Shown: piece by piece, positions 20,687 through 29,552 of the stretch
Numbering within the stretch: position 1 is the stretch's first letter
Layout of the letters: every line of letters starts with the position of its first letter
Assembly (NCBI GenBank): GCA_905236875.1
Contig: CAJOQT010000076.1
Location: 1-39,612, forward strand
DNA length: 39,612 bases
From: an uncultured Prevotella sp.
GTDB lineage: Bacteria; Bacteroidota; Bacteroidia; Bacteroidales; Bacteroidaceae
Direction: 5' to 3'
The notes under the pieces: model-generated
Told to the model about the DNA's origin: nothing
The model's database searches: none
The model's input: the letters and a program-made list of their open reading frames with translations, nothing else
Made by a program: the position numbers and the translations under genes

Positions 20687-21682
20687 TCAATTCTCACTAA
20701 ACAACACCTGTACCAGCGTCTGACCTACTGCTTGCAGCGAGGCACGGTCCAAGTGCTCCATATCGTCGTTTAGCGTGTGCCATGTAGGACCGAACGAGCT
20801 TTGTTGACAGTCAGGATAATAGGCGATAATATCGATACATGGAATCTTCGCCACCTGGTTTACTGGCAGGTGGTCGTCTGTAACCGCTCCACCCTCTGTC
20901 GTGGGGAAGGTGCTGCTGTAGCCTGCCACCTGTGCTGCCTTCCACACCTTATCAACAATGTTACGGGCATATTGTAACGACATCTGTTCCTGACAGAAGC
21001 GGGCACCCTGTCCACCCACCATGTCTAACAAGATGCCATAGCGGTAATGGGCGTTGTTTACATTGGCTGCCCAATACTGTGAGCCTAAGGCCCATGACCG
21101 TCCGTCGTCTGTAGCATCGCTCCACTGAGGGATGCCCCAGTCCTCGGCATCGAAGCACACGAAGTCAACATCGACCTTCATGCTGTCGTTCTGCTGGATG
21201 AGACGAGCCAGTTCCAGCATCACGCCAATACCACTGGCACCGTCGTTGGCTGCCAGCACCGGTGTATGATGGTTCGCTTCGTCTGGGTCGTTGTCGGCCC
21301 ATGGACGGCTGTCCCAGTGGGCACAGATCAGGATGGCGTCGCGCTTCGCCGGTCCAACGTCTGATTTTGTACGGGCGATGATATTCGTGGCGTGCAGCAC
21401 CGTACCGTCGTAGCCCTTCAAGTCAACTTTCTGTAGCTCTACCGTACATCCGAACTCCTCGAACTTCTGCTGAATCCACTGGGCACACCGCTCGTGTGCC
21501 TCGCTGTTCATCGTACGAGGTCCGAAGTCACACTGTGCCTGACAATAGGCAAAGGCCGAGTCGGCCACAAACTGAATGTCTATCACCTTACTGGTCTCTT
21601 CCGTTGACTGTTGGACGTTCTTACAACCCGTCAGCACCGTCACAAACAATAGGGCTACCCCCCATAATTCCTTATATCTCAT
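20687..21682 (-). CDS. M28 family / glutaminyl-peptide cyclotransferase-like lipoprotein
   Basis: A 331-residue periplasmic lipoprotein (signal ending LTGC, lipid Cys20) with an M28 aminopeptidase fold. Zinc-site segments are AHWDSRPWAD (His122, Asp124), AANDGASGIG (Asp147), CFDAEDWG (Glu180/Asp181), LLDMVGG (Asp220) and TWHTLNDD (His302). This pattern resembles bacterial glutaminyl cyclases, which turn N-terminal Gln into pyroglutamate. That activity is attractive because Bacteroidetes export many proteins that begin with Gln after signal cleavage. An aminopeptidase role is equally possible from sequence alone. The gene lies 37 bases after the DUF4294 gene and is probably co-transcribed with it. 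Confidence 0.87.
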   Translation of the reverse strand: MRYKELWGVALLFVTVLTGCKNVQQSTEETSKVIDIQFVADSAFAYCQAQCDFGPRTMNSEAHERCAQWIQQKFEEFGCTVELQKVDLKGYDGTVLHATNIIARTKSDVGPAKRDAILICAHWDSRPWADNDPDEANHHTPVLAANDGASGIGVMLELARLIQQNDSMKVDVDFVCFDAEDWGIPQWSDATDDGRSWALGSQYWAANVNNAHYRYGILLDMVGGQGARFCQEQMSLQYARNIVDKVWKAAQVAGYSSTFPTTEGGAVTDDHLPVNQVAKIPCIDIIAYYPDCQQSSFGPTWHTLNDDMEHLDRASLQAVGQTLVQVLFSEN

Positions 21683-21719
21683 TTATTTTTAAATCGAAAA
21701 TTCATAAACCGAAAATCCC

Positions 21720-22349
21720 TTACAGCTGTCCTGCTTCCACCATCAGCACAACCCTCTCCGTCAGCTTGTCTGCTCCATCTGGGTCATACTCCTTACGCAG
21801 GCTGGCACCATAGACCCAGGCGAAGGCTTGATAGAAGCCGGAGCGTACGGGTCCGAAGAACGCCTTGATCATCTCGTAGGCCGATGAATTACACTCCCTA
21901 TCGACCAGCTTGATGAGCAGCTTACCCTGCGAGTACGTCAGTTTCTTCATGCGTGGCTTATACTGCTGCATGATGCCCTTCTCCACCCGTTTCATGTGCG
22001 CCTCACGGTCAGCATCCGAAGGTAGTGTTTCCATGTATTCCACCGTCTCAATCAGGATTTTGTTCACCTCCTTGGCGATGGGCAGCACCGTCTTCACGTT
22101 CTTTACCAGTCGCAGGTACGACTGCCGTTGCCGTTCGTTCTTGAACTCCAGTTCTGGATAGACATAGACATTATACATTTCCATATACTGAATGGAGTCG
22201 TTGCCTTCCAGCACCTTACCCACCTTGACCAGTGGCACGAACGACGCACTCTCCATCTCGGCCATGTCCTGTCGTGCCCGATCGGTCTGTGCCTCTGCCG
22301 CCGTCATCAGCAGCATACCCAATAGAATTATCGTCATTCGTCTTTTCAT
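21720..22349 (-). CDS. Exported DUF4294 family protein
   Basis: A 209-residue protein with a signal peptide (IILLGMLLMTAAEAQ) and the body of the DUF4294 family, including VYVYPELEFKNERQRQSYLRLV, KVLPIAKEVNKILIETVEYM and MQQYKPRMKKLTYSQGKLLIKLVDRE. The function is unknown. The -7 box lies only 5 bases before the chosen ATG, so the messenger may be nearly leaderless, or translation may start at the second Met (residue 5, position 22337). It is upstream of the M28 gene in the same direction. Confidence 0.82.
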   Translation of the reverse strand: MKRRMTIILLGMLLMTAAEAQTDRARQDMAEMESASFVPLVKVGKVLEGNDSIQYMEMYNVYVYPELEFKNERQRQSYLRLVKNVKTVLPIAKEVNKILIETVEYMETLPSDADREAHMKRVEKGIMQQYKPRMKKLTYSQGKLLIKLVDRECNSSAYEMIKAFFGPVRSGFYQAFAWVYGASLRKEYDPDGADKLTERVVLMVEAGQL

Positions 22350-22353
22350 GCTG

Positions 22354-22361
22354 CAAAAGTA
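22354..22361 (-). promoter_or_regulatory. -7 promoter box before the DUF4294 gene
   Basis: TACTTTTG on the minus strand, 5 bases before the start codon. No clear -33 box is seen. If it is used, transcription begins at or just inside the start codon. Confidence 0.4.
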
Positions 22362-22447
22362 CGAATTAAAAACTATTCTACTGATAGGTATTATCAGTTT
22401 TTAAAGAAAGTTATTGGAATTTATATCCGTTCCCAAATCCTTCTGTG

Positions 22448-24019
22448 TTATATATGCGGATTGTGTGAGACGTCACCATCGGGCAACGTAAAGCTGAGGC
22501 CTTCTGGACAGAAGAGTGACGGCTCTTTATGGTTCAGCTTGAGCCAGCGGCTCCAACCAACGATACGGTCGAAGGCCAGCTGCTCGAAGGTTTCGGCCAG
22601 TGTCGAACCCCAGGGGTCAGAAGGTTGTGCAGCCGATTCCTGATAGTTGTTCAAACCATCTTTGGCGGTATAATCCGACAGATACGTCTTGCCGTCGGCA
22701 CAATACCGCTTTCTGGACAAGAGTGTCCATGAGTCATTGTCTGGGTCTTCCTGCCAGGTGAGGACGGAATAGCTGCCCTCTATACCAAGGATGACACTGT
22801 AATCGACCTGATAGTGGTGGTACTCCAGGTATTTGCTATAATGCTGCGACACGAGGGCATTGTTGAAATGCTCTTCCATTTTCTGCTGGAAGGCATCGTC
22901 ATAGACATCGGGCAGTGCCTCCATAAGGCTCGCGATATACTTTGCGCCGTCATAGTAGGGGTTCTCCATCTGTACCTTCACGGCAGTGGCAGTACATAGG
23001 TCAATGATCTCGCGCTGTGCGTCAGTACCACTCTCGTAGGTGTTGCAGAGGCGGTCGGTGAACTCACGCATCGTCAGTCCCAACTGGTCGAGGGCGGCAG
23101 TTCGAGTAACGGTCAGATCCGTATAGGCGGGGGTATCCTCGCTAATGCCCCAGGCTTCGTCCCAGCTCTCCACATCGGCTTTGCAATAGGCGGAGAGTGC
23201 CTTCTCCACATCCACTGAAGGCTGACTGAACTGCTCCACCATCACGTTGAGGGCACCGCCGGCAGCAGGCATGGTGTAGGTGGCAGCAATGGTGTAGTCG
23301 CACAAGTCTTTCATCTCAAACTGATATTCGAAATTGTTCATCAGACAAGCAAGCATGTAGATGGTTTCGAAGCGTATCTTAGCCGAGCGGATGGCACGGG
23401 TAAAGTTCTTGACGGTGAAGTGCTTTCTGGTACCGTCGGCCAACAGGTGACCATCGTCGAAGATCACGCCCTTGGTAACATCCGGCAGGTCTTCGTCAGG
23501 ACGGTAGCCGTGACCGTGATCATTCATGATGAGGATGTATTTCTTGGCAGGATAGGCCATAGCAGCCCAGTTGATGAAATTGGTCAGCGAATCGGGACAT
23601 GTACAGTCGGCATTTATCTCACCATAGAGGTTGGCAGGATCTTTCATCTGCTCGTCCATGGTCTTGGCAGGATTGACAACCCACCGTAAAGAATGACCGC
23701 CGAAGTATTTCCTGTAGTTCTCGTCGAAACGGTCGGCATAGGGTTCGTGATCCTGATTCTCGTATTGCGCCTTCAGGTTGTCGGCAGTCGAGAATTTGTA
23801 CTGCACCACCACGTTTACCTTTTGGTAGGCAGCAGCGCTGGCCTTATAGAAGTCTTCTACCATTGGCAGGATGCACTGATCGACATTCGATCCGCCATTA
23901 GCATAGTAGATAATGGTATATTCTGCTACGTTTGTGGGGTTCACAGGGTTGTCGTTGTCATCATCGGCACAGGACACGATAGCCAGTGCTACGAAAAGTA
24001 ATTTAATAATTTGTTTCAT
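22448..24019 (-). CDS. Clostripain-type (C11) cysteine peptidase lipoprotein
   Basis: A 523-residue lipoprotein. The signal MKQIIKLLFVALAIVSC ends in lipid Cys17 and is followed by an acidic stretch (ADDDNDN), often seen before surface-exposed Bacteroidetes lipoproteins. The C11 fold is shown by EYTIIYYANGGSNVD, the catalytic His168 in IMNDHGHGY and the catalytic Cys225 in YMLACLMNNFE. Relatives cut after Arg or Lys and mature by self-cleavage. A TTG codon at 24052 could add 11 residues, but the ATG at 24019 gives the normal lipoprotein signal. The gene starts 56 bases after a 58-residue peptide gene, which may encode its substrate, propeptide or inhibitor. Confidence 0.92.
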   Translation of the reverse strand: MKQIIKLLFVALAIVSCADDDNDNPVNPTNVAEYTIIYYANGGSNVDQCILPMVEDFYKASAAAYQKVNVVVQYKFSTADNLKAQYENQDHEPYADRFDENYRKYFGGHSLRWVVNPAKTMDEQMKDPANLYGEINADCTCPDSLTNFINWAAMAYPAKKYILIMNDHGHGYRPDEDLPDVTKGVIFDDGHLLADGTRKHFTVKNFTRAIRSAKIRFETIYMLACLMNNFEYQFEMKDLCDYTIAATYTMPAAGGALNVMVEQFSQPSVDVEKALSAYCKADVESWDEAWGISEDTPAYTDLTVTRTAALDQLGLTMREFTDRLCNTYESGTDAQREIIDLCTATAVKVQMENPYYDGAKYIASLMEALPDVYDDAFQQKMEEHFNNALVSQHYSKYLEYHHYQVDYSVILGIEGSYSVLTWQEDPDNDSWTLLSRKRYCADGKTYLSDYTAKDGLNNYQESAAQPSDPWGSTLAETFEQLAFDRIVGWSRWLKLNHKEPSLFCPEGLSFTLPDGDVSHNPHI

Positions 24020-24075
24020 AGGGTTAGTAGTTTGTGTGAATAGTTTCTCCAACCAATAATACTTCTCGTTTCAGT

Positions 24076-24252
24076 TTAATCGTCGAAGTCGTCGTCGTCC
24101 CAATTTCCGTCGTAGTACATGGGGGCATGGCCTTCCTCATGCCCACCACCACCGGGTGTCATGCCGCTGTTACCTTCAATACTCTGGGTGAGTAACACTT
24201 CGATGTCGAGTGCCACATCCTTTATTTTTGGTTCTATATATCTCTTTTTCAT
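24076..24252 (-). CDS. 58-residue MKKxY peptide upstream of the C11 peptidase
   Basis: Too short for routine gene calling. It starts MKKRYIEPKIKDVALDIEVL, then LLTQS, a glycine run (MTPGGGG), APMYYDGNWDD and a final acidic DDFDD. It shares length (58), MKKxYxxP, LLxxS, the Gly-rich centre and APxYxDxxWD with the peptide at 29553-29729. There is no clear signal peptide, so it may be exported by a dedicated route or act inside the cell. No function is known to me. Short peptides of this general form are frequent next to cysteine peptidases in Prevotella genomes. Confidence 0.75.
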   Translation of the reverse strand: MKKRYIEPKIKDVALDIEVLLTQSIEGNSGMTPGGGGHEEGHAPMYYDGNWDDDDFDD

Positions 24253-24358
24253 GTCTTGTTTTCTTGAAAGAAATTATCTTCTCTTTTGTTCTTCTTAGAA
24301 AGAAATTAACCAGAAATTCTGTTTCCGTGCTTTATGTGCTTTCTGTGAGAAATTGGAT

Positions 24359-24434
24359 CTCCCCCTGTCCTCCCCCTCATTCCTCCCCTATCGGGGGAGG
24401 CCAGGAGGGGGCTGGGGAGTTAGAGGGGGTCCGG
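24359..24434. repeat. Double REP-like GC-rich element between C25 gene and peptide 1
   Basis: CCCCCTGTCCTCCCCCTC, then CTCCCCTATCGGGGGAG, then CCAGGAGGGGGCTGGGGAG and TTAGAGGGGG. A CACAGAAAG / CACATAAAG / CACGGAAAC 9-base array (minus strand, about 24321-24350) lies between it and the peptide leader. Confidence 0.7.
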
Positions 24435-24438
24435 GTCT

Positions 24439-24466
24439 TACTTCACAATCACCTTGAGCTTTCAGC
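24439..24466 (-). pseudogene. Orphan sorting-domain tail fragment
   Basis: On the minus strand CTGAAAGCTCAAGGTGATTG then TGAAGTAA reads KLKVIVK-stop, the usual end of a Por-type sorting domain. It lies 59 bases beyond the true stop of the C25 gene. A sister fragment lies at 29922-29953. It is probably a leftover of a duplicated or replaced 3' end. Confidence 0.5.
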
Positions 24467-24487
24467 ACCAGCCCTGACATCACGACT

Positions 24488-24522
24488 CCCTTCCTCCCCC
24501 TCGGGGGAGGTCAGGAGAGGGG
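24488..24522. repeat. REP-like GC-rich element after the C25 stop
   Basis: CTCCCCCTCGGGGGAG, followed by GTCAGGAGAGGGG, immediately beyond the peptidase stop codon. It is the same core as the copies at 20647 and 29885. Confidence 0.72.
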
Positions 24523-24524
24523 TT

Positions 24525-27500
24525 TTACTTAATCACGACCTTCTTTCCATTATGGATATAGATGCCTTTCTGTGTCGGCTTGCTGTTGAGCTTGCGACCG
24601 TCGAGAGTGTAGTAACCGTCCGTTGTCTGTTGTCTGTTGTCCGTTGTCAACCTCACATCTGTCGTTTCGTCGCCGAAGTACAGGATGGCACTATTTACTT
24701 CATCATCCATCTGGAAGTGAGCACGGAAGGCACCAAGGGTCATGTTGGCATCCGGCCAGAACAGCTTGTTTTCACTGCCGAGGTAGAGCTTGGTCATATC
24801 GTTAGCGGTGAAGGCTATAGAGCTGTAACTACCTACGAACTTACCACCAGTGAATTCTACTTCCGTTGGATCGGCTTTGTTGATAGTCACTCCAGTGAAT
24901 AGTGGGTTCACGATGTTGTTGCTGCCATCGCCTTCCCACTTAATTAAATAAGGTACGCCCGCGTTAATCGAGATGGCATCCTTGAAGTACAGGTAGAGCG
25001 TAGTACCTTCGATACCTGTTGTATGACCATCGTAAGTGTTTGTGATGTCGAGTTCCTTCAGCTCCGTAGGAGCGAGCTGTGTCGTCACTTGTTCTGCAGT
25101 CATGCTGAACGGCAGGCACAGTGTGTTCCATGTGTTGTCCTTCCACAGCGTGCGGCCAACCAGCACCACATCCTTTGCTGTGCCATCGTCTCCGCTGATA
25201 AGGACAGCGTTCTTCTCATTGTCAGGCTTCTGTGAGTCGTCATTGGCAAACTCCAGATCTTCTAAGGTGGTGAAGGTGGCGGTTTCGCTCCAGTTGCTTA
25301 CGCCGTCGATACCGTAGTCGCCCAGCACCTGCACTTGGTAGGTGGTTGCACTTTCCAGACCAGTGATGGTAAGACTATTGGTGGTTTGCCATTGGCTGTA
25401 TTCTCCTTCCTCGATGGTAACATCGTCGATATAGAGCAGATGCTGATCGTAGCAATCATGGTGGCGGATGGCCACATAGCCCATGCCGCTGTATGCGCTC
25501 AGGTCAACAGTGTATTCATTCCAGCTGTTATCGCTCAACGTCACTGTCAGCTCTGTATGAGTGAAATCGCTGGCACTGGTGTTACCAGACTCTGATACCA
25601 ACACAGAGAACTTCTCCTCAGGATAGTTGCTCAGACGCGCTGCTGCATAGAAGGTGATGCTTCCACCTAACAGTATCTGTGGAGATACGAGGTAGTTGTC
25701 GGGAGTGACAGCACCGTATGCAGTGCCGTCTGATGTAGTAGCGGAGATATAGGACTCGGACAACATCATTCCAGCAGAAGAATTGTGACATTCGGTAACT
25801 ATTTTGCCTTGGGAGGTATAACCGACATACTCTGTGTTATGCATCCAGCTGTTCGGCGACGTGGTACTGCCTTGGAAGGTCGTCCAGCCTTGCCAGCCAT
25901 CTTCAAAATCATACACCAAATTGTCACGATTAGAACGAACATTTCTATATCTCACGTTGAAGTTGTCAGCGTCGCTATTGGTGCTGATGGTTGCCGTGTG
26001 TGCAGTAACATTGATATTCGTGATGGTCGGAGTTGGGCAACTCGTATCTGTGGTAAAGGTCACGGCGTTGCTCCAGCCACTCTGATCGCTGGCATCGCAA
26101 TAGGCGCGCACCTTTACTGTATATTCTGTGATAGGGGTGAGGCCGCTCAGTGTGTAAATACCATTTACCAAGTCATCCTCTGTTACGTCAACCAAGTCAG
26201 TCGCGTCATTATTGATGCAGATTTGCCATTGTGTTTCGCTACCACCAGCAGTCCAATTCAGTTGTACGTTGTCTTTGCCAGGAGTACCAACTACTTGGAG
26301 GTTTATTGGTTTAGCACAGGTGCCCAGGTCAGGTGTATAGGTGAAAGTGGTCTTGGGGAGAAATGATTGTGCGTTATACGAAACAGCATCTAAACTACTA
26401 TTATTGTAGCCATACGCGGATACGCCAGAAGTCAGACCGCTCGTTCCGTACCATTCCACTTTATTGTATTTACTACCATCGTCATTATACACGCCAATCA
26501 ACAGATTGCCGCCGTTGTAGGTATACGGAGTGTCGAATAATATCGTGTATGCTGTACCAGCAGTCGGCATATCCAAAGGTGAACCCACTTTAACGACAGT
26601 TGCATCACTCATGCCGCTATAGCTTCCATCTAAGGTAGTGCCTGAAACTTCTTTAAGGAAAATGGTCTGTTCTGATTCTGTCCAAGTACTATTAGTTGTT
26701 GCTACGCTTGATGGATAGAAAGTAATAGCGGAAATAATACCACCATTCATATCTGTTAATTTAGGAGCAGGAATGATACATTCACTCTTAGTATAATCAT
26801 CAAAGTAATAACCATACATAGGGATGTATTGGTTAGTGGCTGTTCCATCGTAAACAGTCAAAGAGCGTATTTCTGGCTTAAACGTAGCACTAATGGTCAC
26901 CTCGCAGTCAGGCATTGTGAACTGGTTGTTTACAACCTCAACACTACCTGTCCCTTCTGCATTAACAACCCAATGGTCCAAGACATAACCTGCATCAGGT
27001 GTTGCCGTCAAGGTAACAATGTCGCCAGCGTAGGCAACTGTCGGGTTCACGCTGATGGTACCGTGGTCTTGCTTGGTATCGAAGGTGATGTTGTGTTGCT
27101 CCAGCTGATGGAAGTTTGCTGTGTAGGTGGCTTCACCCGTCACTTGAAATCTGTATTCCGCATCGGTTGAAACCTCTGTGCCGTCCAAGGTCCAATTGGT
27201 GAAGCCATAACCAGAATTAGCAGTGGCTTTCAAAGTGCAATAACTATTCTCATAATAGGTGCCTGTACCACTAACTGTACCACCTTCTGAAGGATTTACA
27301 GTTGCAGAAATGGCATATTGTTCACCAGTGGCAATCACATTGATGGTTCCCAAATAGGTCACCTTATTATATCCAAACACGCAGAGGGTGAGGTCAGTGT
27401 TAGGAGTAAGGTCGTTGCTGTTAAGGTTAACAGTAGCAGTGCCATTAATTACTTTGCCCTTGCCTAAAATGTTGTGGCCTGTATCAGTGATAGTAACAAC

Positions 27501-29417
27501 AGCGCCGTCGCCATTGCTGACGCTAATCTCATAGACAGAGGACCCCTTCACAATACTTCCCGCATGGTTCACAGTCATCTCCTGCGGTGTCTTCGTGCGG
27601 ACCATCAAAGTCGGGTCGCCATAGACAATCCAGGCCTGATAAGTACCGACAGCCGATTGCTCCGAGGTGCTGTAATGGTCGAAGATGCTCATGAGACCAT
27701 TGATACAGACACCGCCATAGGTATATTTTTGGCTGGTGGAAGTGCTTGAATTTCCAACGAGAATGTCAATGCATTCGTCTTGAGCCCACATAGGTGGAAT
27801 CCAAGGTTGGCTGATGTATGACATCATGGTACCGACCGCACCGGTAGGATTATTATTGTTCGTGGCATTCATCCAAGCCTCGGCAAAACAGTCGCTCGAG
27901 TGGTCGTATTTTCCTACCAGGCAGGCTACAGAGAAGATAAACGGCAGTTTGTTCTCATTGGTCAAGGCATTCACATGAGAGTTTGAGTAATAGACATAGC
28001 CACTCTGATTAGCACCCCAGGCCGTCTCTTGTCCGTGATTGGCGTATGCGATGAGGCCTACGCCGTTGTTGATGTCGGAAGAGATGGTTGATGATGAGGC
28101 ATCATACCCGGTAAGATTGGCATAACGTTGATAAACAGTAGAATAGCCGTATTCCAACAGATCCTGGCGGATGTTGTTCATGTGCTGGTAGTCGTCCTCA
28201 TTGTTGTGACCACTGCCGTCTTCCTTTCTGGAGATGCCTTCTGCCTTCAGAAGCCAGGTGTCAGAAGTAGTCAGGTCGCGCTCGTAGTTGATAGCTCTGT
28301 TCGCCTGAGTGGTCACTCGGGCAGCAGAACTGGCACTGAAGCGGCCGATGATAATGTCGTTGTAGATATCGCTGCCCACAATCTGTCCGTAGGCGTTGTC
28401 ACCCTTTCCACTATAACTGCTGCCTCCACCAGAATAAGAATAGCCTGGAATCTGGGCCACGTCACCCACGAGAAGCACATGTGTTATGTTGTTGTTGGCG
28501 TTGTACTGTTTCTGGATATAAGTCTTGATAGCACTATATGTACTACCTGTGGTGGTGGTTCCAACGATGGTGGTATTCACTCCACGTGTCCTCTTCCAGT
28601 TCACGAAATCGGTCATAGCGTAGATGAAGTCGTCGTAGCAGATAATCAGCAGGTCGCCCTCCTCTTCCAAGGGGGTGTATCTGTCCTGCGAGGCCTGATA
28701 GTTGATGAAGTGACGACTATAGACATTCTTGAAGTCCGGGTCTATTGTCGCAATACTGCTGCGGCGGGGCTCCAGTGTGTTCTGACCGTTATCATCTACC
28801 TTGTACATCTCTACGGTCATATCATAATACACACGCAGCGTCTTCGTGACAGGGTTATAGACAAACGGATGCACGGCGATGTTCTGTCCTCTGTAGTCAC
28901 GGAGAATATATGGCTCGTATAGCTCTGCGGTGCTTGCGGGGAAGAAGGCATCCTTCTTGTAGCAGTCGCCGTAGGTGTAAGGTACGGAGGCTGGGTCGAT
29001 GGTACGTGGGAAGTCACCCTTTGAGGGAGCCACCATGATATTATCGAAGTCCATGTACTTGGCATCTATCACACGGATGTCCATTCGTGCCTGATTGCCG
29101 ATGATGGCAGGAATACCCATCATGGGCACATCCGGTTCGCCGGCATGTGCAGCGTTGACTGAACCGGGAACGGTGATGACCTTCGCCTCACCTTCTGGAG
29201 TAGATACGGTAGCGGTATAGAAGCCGGGCACCTGAAGGCGTACCGTGATGCTTTCCTCGGATGAAGAAATCAGTTGAGATGTCATCGAAGCTGGTGTTCC
29301 GTCAATGACAGTCGTCCACTGCGGCTTTGTGTTTTGTGAAAAGGCGACGGTAGCGAATGCTACAAGGAGCAGCATCAAGGTCGTCCGCGCCAGATTGTTG
29401 GTTGAGACTCTTTTCAT
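24525..29417 (-). CDS. Gingipain-like C25 cysteine peptidase with adhesin modules and sorting domain
   Basis: A 1630-residue secreted protease. After a signal peptide (LLLVAFATVAFSQ) comes a C25 propeptide region (~30-230). The catalytic C25 domain (~250-620) has His461 in AYANHGQETAWG and Cys499 in FSVACLVGKY. Next are the Ig-like C25_C domain, two InlB-like beta repeats (~720-880, GYGFTNWTLDGTEV and AGYVLDHWVVNA), an FN3 domain, a cleaved-adhesin jelly roll (DFEDGWQGWTTFQ, ~1190-1340), another FN3 and a ~200-residue module shared with the 968-residue protein upstream. The C-terminus, YTLDGRKL...GIYIHNGKKVVIK, fits a type IX secretion sorting domain. The order resembles Porphyromonas gingipains, so export and surface proteolysis are expected. 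It lies 135 bases after a peptide gene, behind a strong hairpin. Confidence 0.93.
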   Translation of the reverse strand: MKRVSTNNLARTTLMLLLVAFATVAFSQNTKPQWTTVIDGTPASMTSQLISSSEESITVRLQVPGFYTATVSTPEGEAKVITVPGSVNAAHAGEPDVPMMGIPAIIGNQARMDIRVIDAKYMDFDNIMVAPSKGDFPRTIDPASVPYTYGDCYKKDAFFPASTAELYEPYILRDYRGQNIAVHPFVYNPVTKTLRVYYDMTVEMYKVDDNGQNTLEPRRSSIATIDPDFKNVYSRHFINYQASQDRYTPLEEEGDLLIICYDDFIYAMTDFVNWKRTRGVNTTIVGTTTTGSTYSAIKTYIQKQYNANNNITHVLLVGDVAQIPGYSYSGGGSSYSGKGDNAYGQIVGSDIYNDIIIGRFSASSAARVTTQANRAINYERDLTTSDTWLLKAEGISRKEDGSGHNNEDDYQHMNNIRQDLLEYGYSTVYQRYANLTGYDASSSTISSDINNGVGLIAYANHGQETAWGANQSGYVYYSNSHVNALTNENKLPFIFSVACLVGKYDHSSDCFAEAWMNATNNNNPTGAVGTMMSYISQPWIPPMWAQDECIDILVGNSSTSTSQKYTYGGVCINGLMSIFDHYSTSEQSAVGTYQAWIVYGDPTLMVRTKTPQEMTVNHAGSIVKGSSVYEISVSNGDGAVVTITDTGHNILGKGKVINGTATVNLNSNDLTPNTDLTLCVFGYNKVTYLGTINVIATGEQYAISATVNPSEGGTVSGTGTYYENSYCTLKATANSGYGFTNWTLDGTEVSTDAEYRFQVTGEATYTANFHQLEQHNITFDTKQDHGTISVNPTVAYAGDIVTLTATPDAGYVLDHWVVNAEGTGSVEVVNNQFTMPDCEVTISATFKPEIRSLTVYDGTATNQYIPMYGYYFDDYTKSECIIPAPKLTDMNGGIISAITFYPSSVATTNSTWTESEQTIFLKEVSGTTLDGSYSGMSDATVVKVGSPLDMPTAGTAYTILFDTPYTYNGGNLLIGVYNDDGSKYNKVEWYGTSGLTSGVSAYGYNNSSLDAVSYNAQSFLPKTTFTYTPDLGTCAKPINLQVVGTPGKDNVQLNWTAGGSETQWQICINNDATDLVDVTEDDLVNGIYTLSGLTPITEYTVKVRAYCDASDQSGWSNAVTFTTDTSCPTPTITNINVTAHTATISTNSDADNFNVRYRNVRSNRDNLVYDFEDGWQGWTTFQGSTTSPNSWMHNTEYVGYTSQGKIVTECHNSSAGMMLSESYISATTSDGTAYGAVTPDNYLVSPQILLGGSITFYAAARLSNYPEEKFSVLVSESGNTSASDFTHTELTVTLSDNSWNEYTVDLSAYSGMGYVAIRHHDCYDQHLLYIDDVTIEEGEYSQWQTTNSLTITGLESATTYQVQVLGDYGIDGVSNWSETATFTTLEDLEFANDDSQKPDNEKNAVLISGDDGTAKDVVLVGRTLWKDNTWNTLCLPFSMTAEQVTTQLAPTELKELDITNTYDGHTTGIEGTTLYLYFKDAISINAGVPYLIKWEGDGSNNIVNPLFTGVTINKADPTEVEFTGGKFVGSYSSIAFTANDMTKLYLGSENKLFWPDANMTLGAFRAHFQMDDEVNSAILYFGDETTDVRLTTDNRQQTTDGYYTLDGRKLNSKPTQKGIYIHNGKKVVIK
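24620..24647. repeat. CCGTTGT/CTGTTGT heptamer array in the C25 sorting-domain linker
   Basis: Four heptamers: CCGTTGT, CTGTTGT, CTGTTGT, CCGTTGT. Translated on the minus strand as TTDNRQQTTDG, exactly between the last beta module and YYTLDGRKL. Confidence 0.88.
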
Positions 29418-29485
29418 TTGTCTTTTATGTATATTTTAATGTAATGTAATATAAGTTTCGGTTATGAACAAAAACCCAGAAAACC

Positions 29486-29530
29486 CCTCTGTTGATGTCG
29501 TTGCGTCGCAACTGAAAACATCACCAGAGG
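29486..29530 (-). terminator. Compound hairpin between peptide 2 and the C25 gene
   Basis: Outer arms CCTCTGTTGATGT (29486-29498) and ACATCACCAGAGG (29518-29530) pair over 13 bp with one mismatch. An inner GTTGCG/CGCAAC hairpin (29500-29512) sits inside. On the minus strand the stem is followed by GGGGTTTTCTGGGTTTTTG, a T-rich tract. It starts 22 bases after the peptide stop and could terminate or attenuate transcription before the protease. Confidence 0.65.
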
Positions 29531-29552
29531 CAAAAACAGTAAAAAATATGTA

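Noticed and set aside
22380..22400. CTGATA/TATCAG hairpin followed by TTTTT as terminator
   Set aside because: The T run follows on the plus strand, where no gene ends. On the minus strand, where the C11 gene ends, the flank is not T-rich.
24210..24902. 230-codon plus-strand frame over the C25 3' end and its spacer
   Set aside because: Crosses REP-like elements and the antisense of a sorting domain, with no start context or domain.
28128..28922. 264-codon open frame opposite the C25 peptidase
   Set aside because: Lies entirely antisense to well-conserved catalytic-domain codons, has no recognisable domain or promoter, and is explained by codon composition of the real gene.
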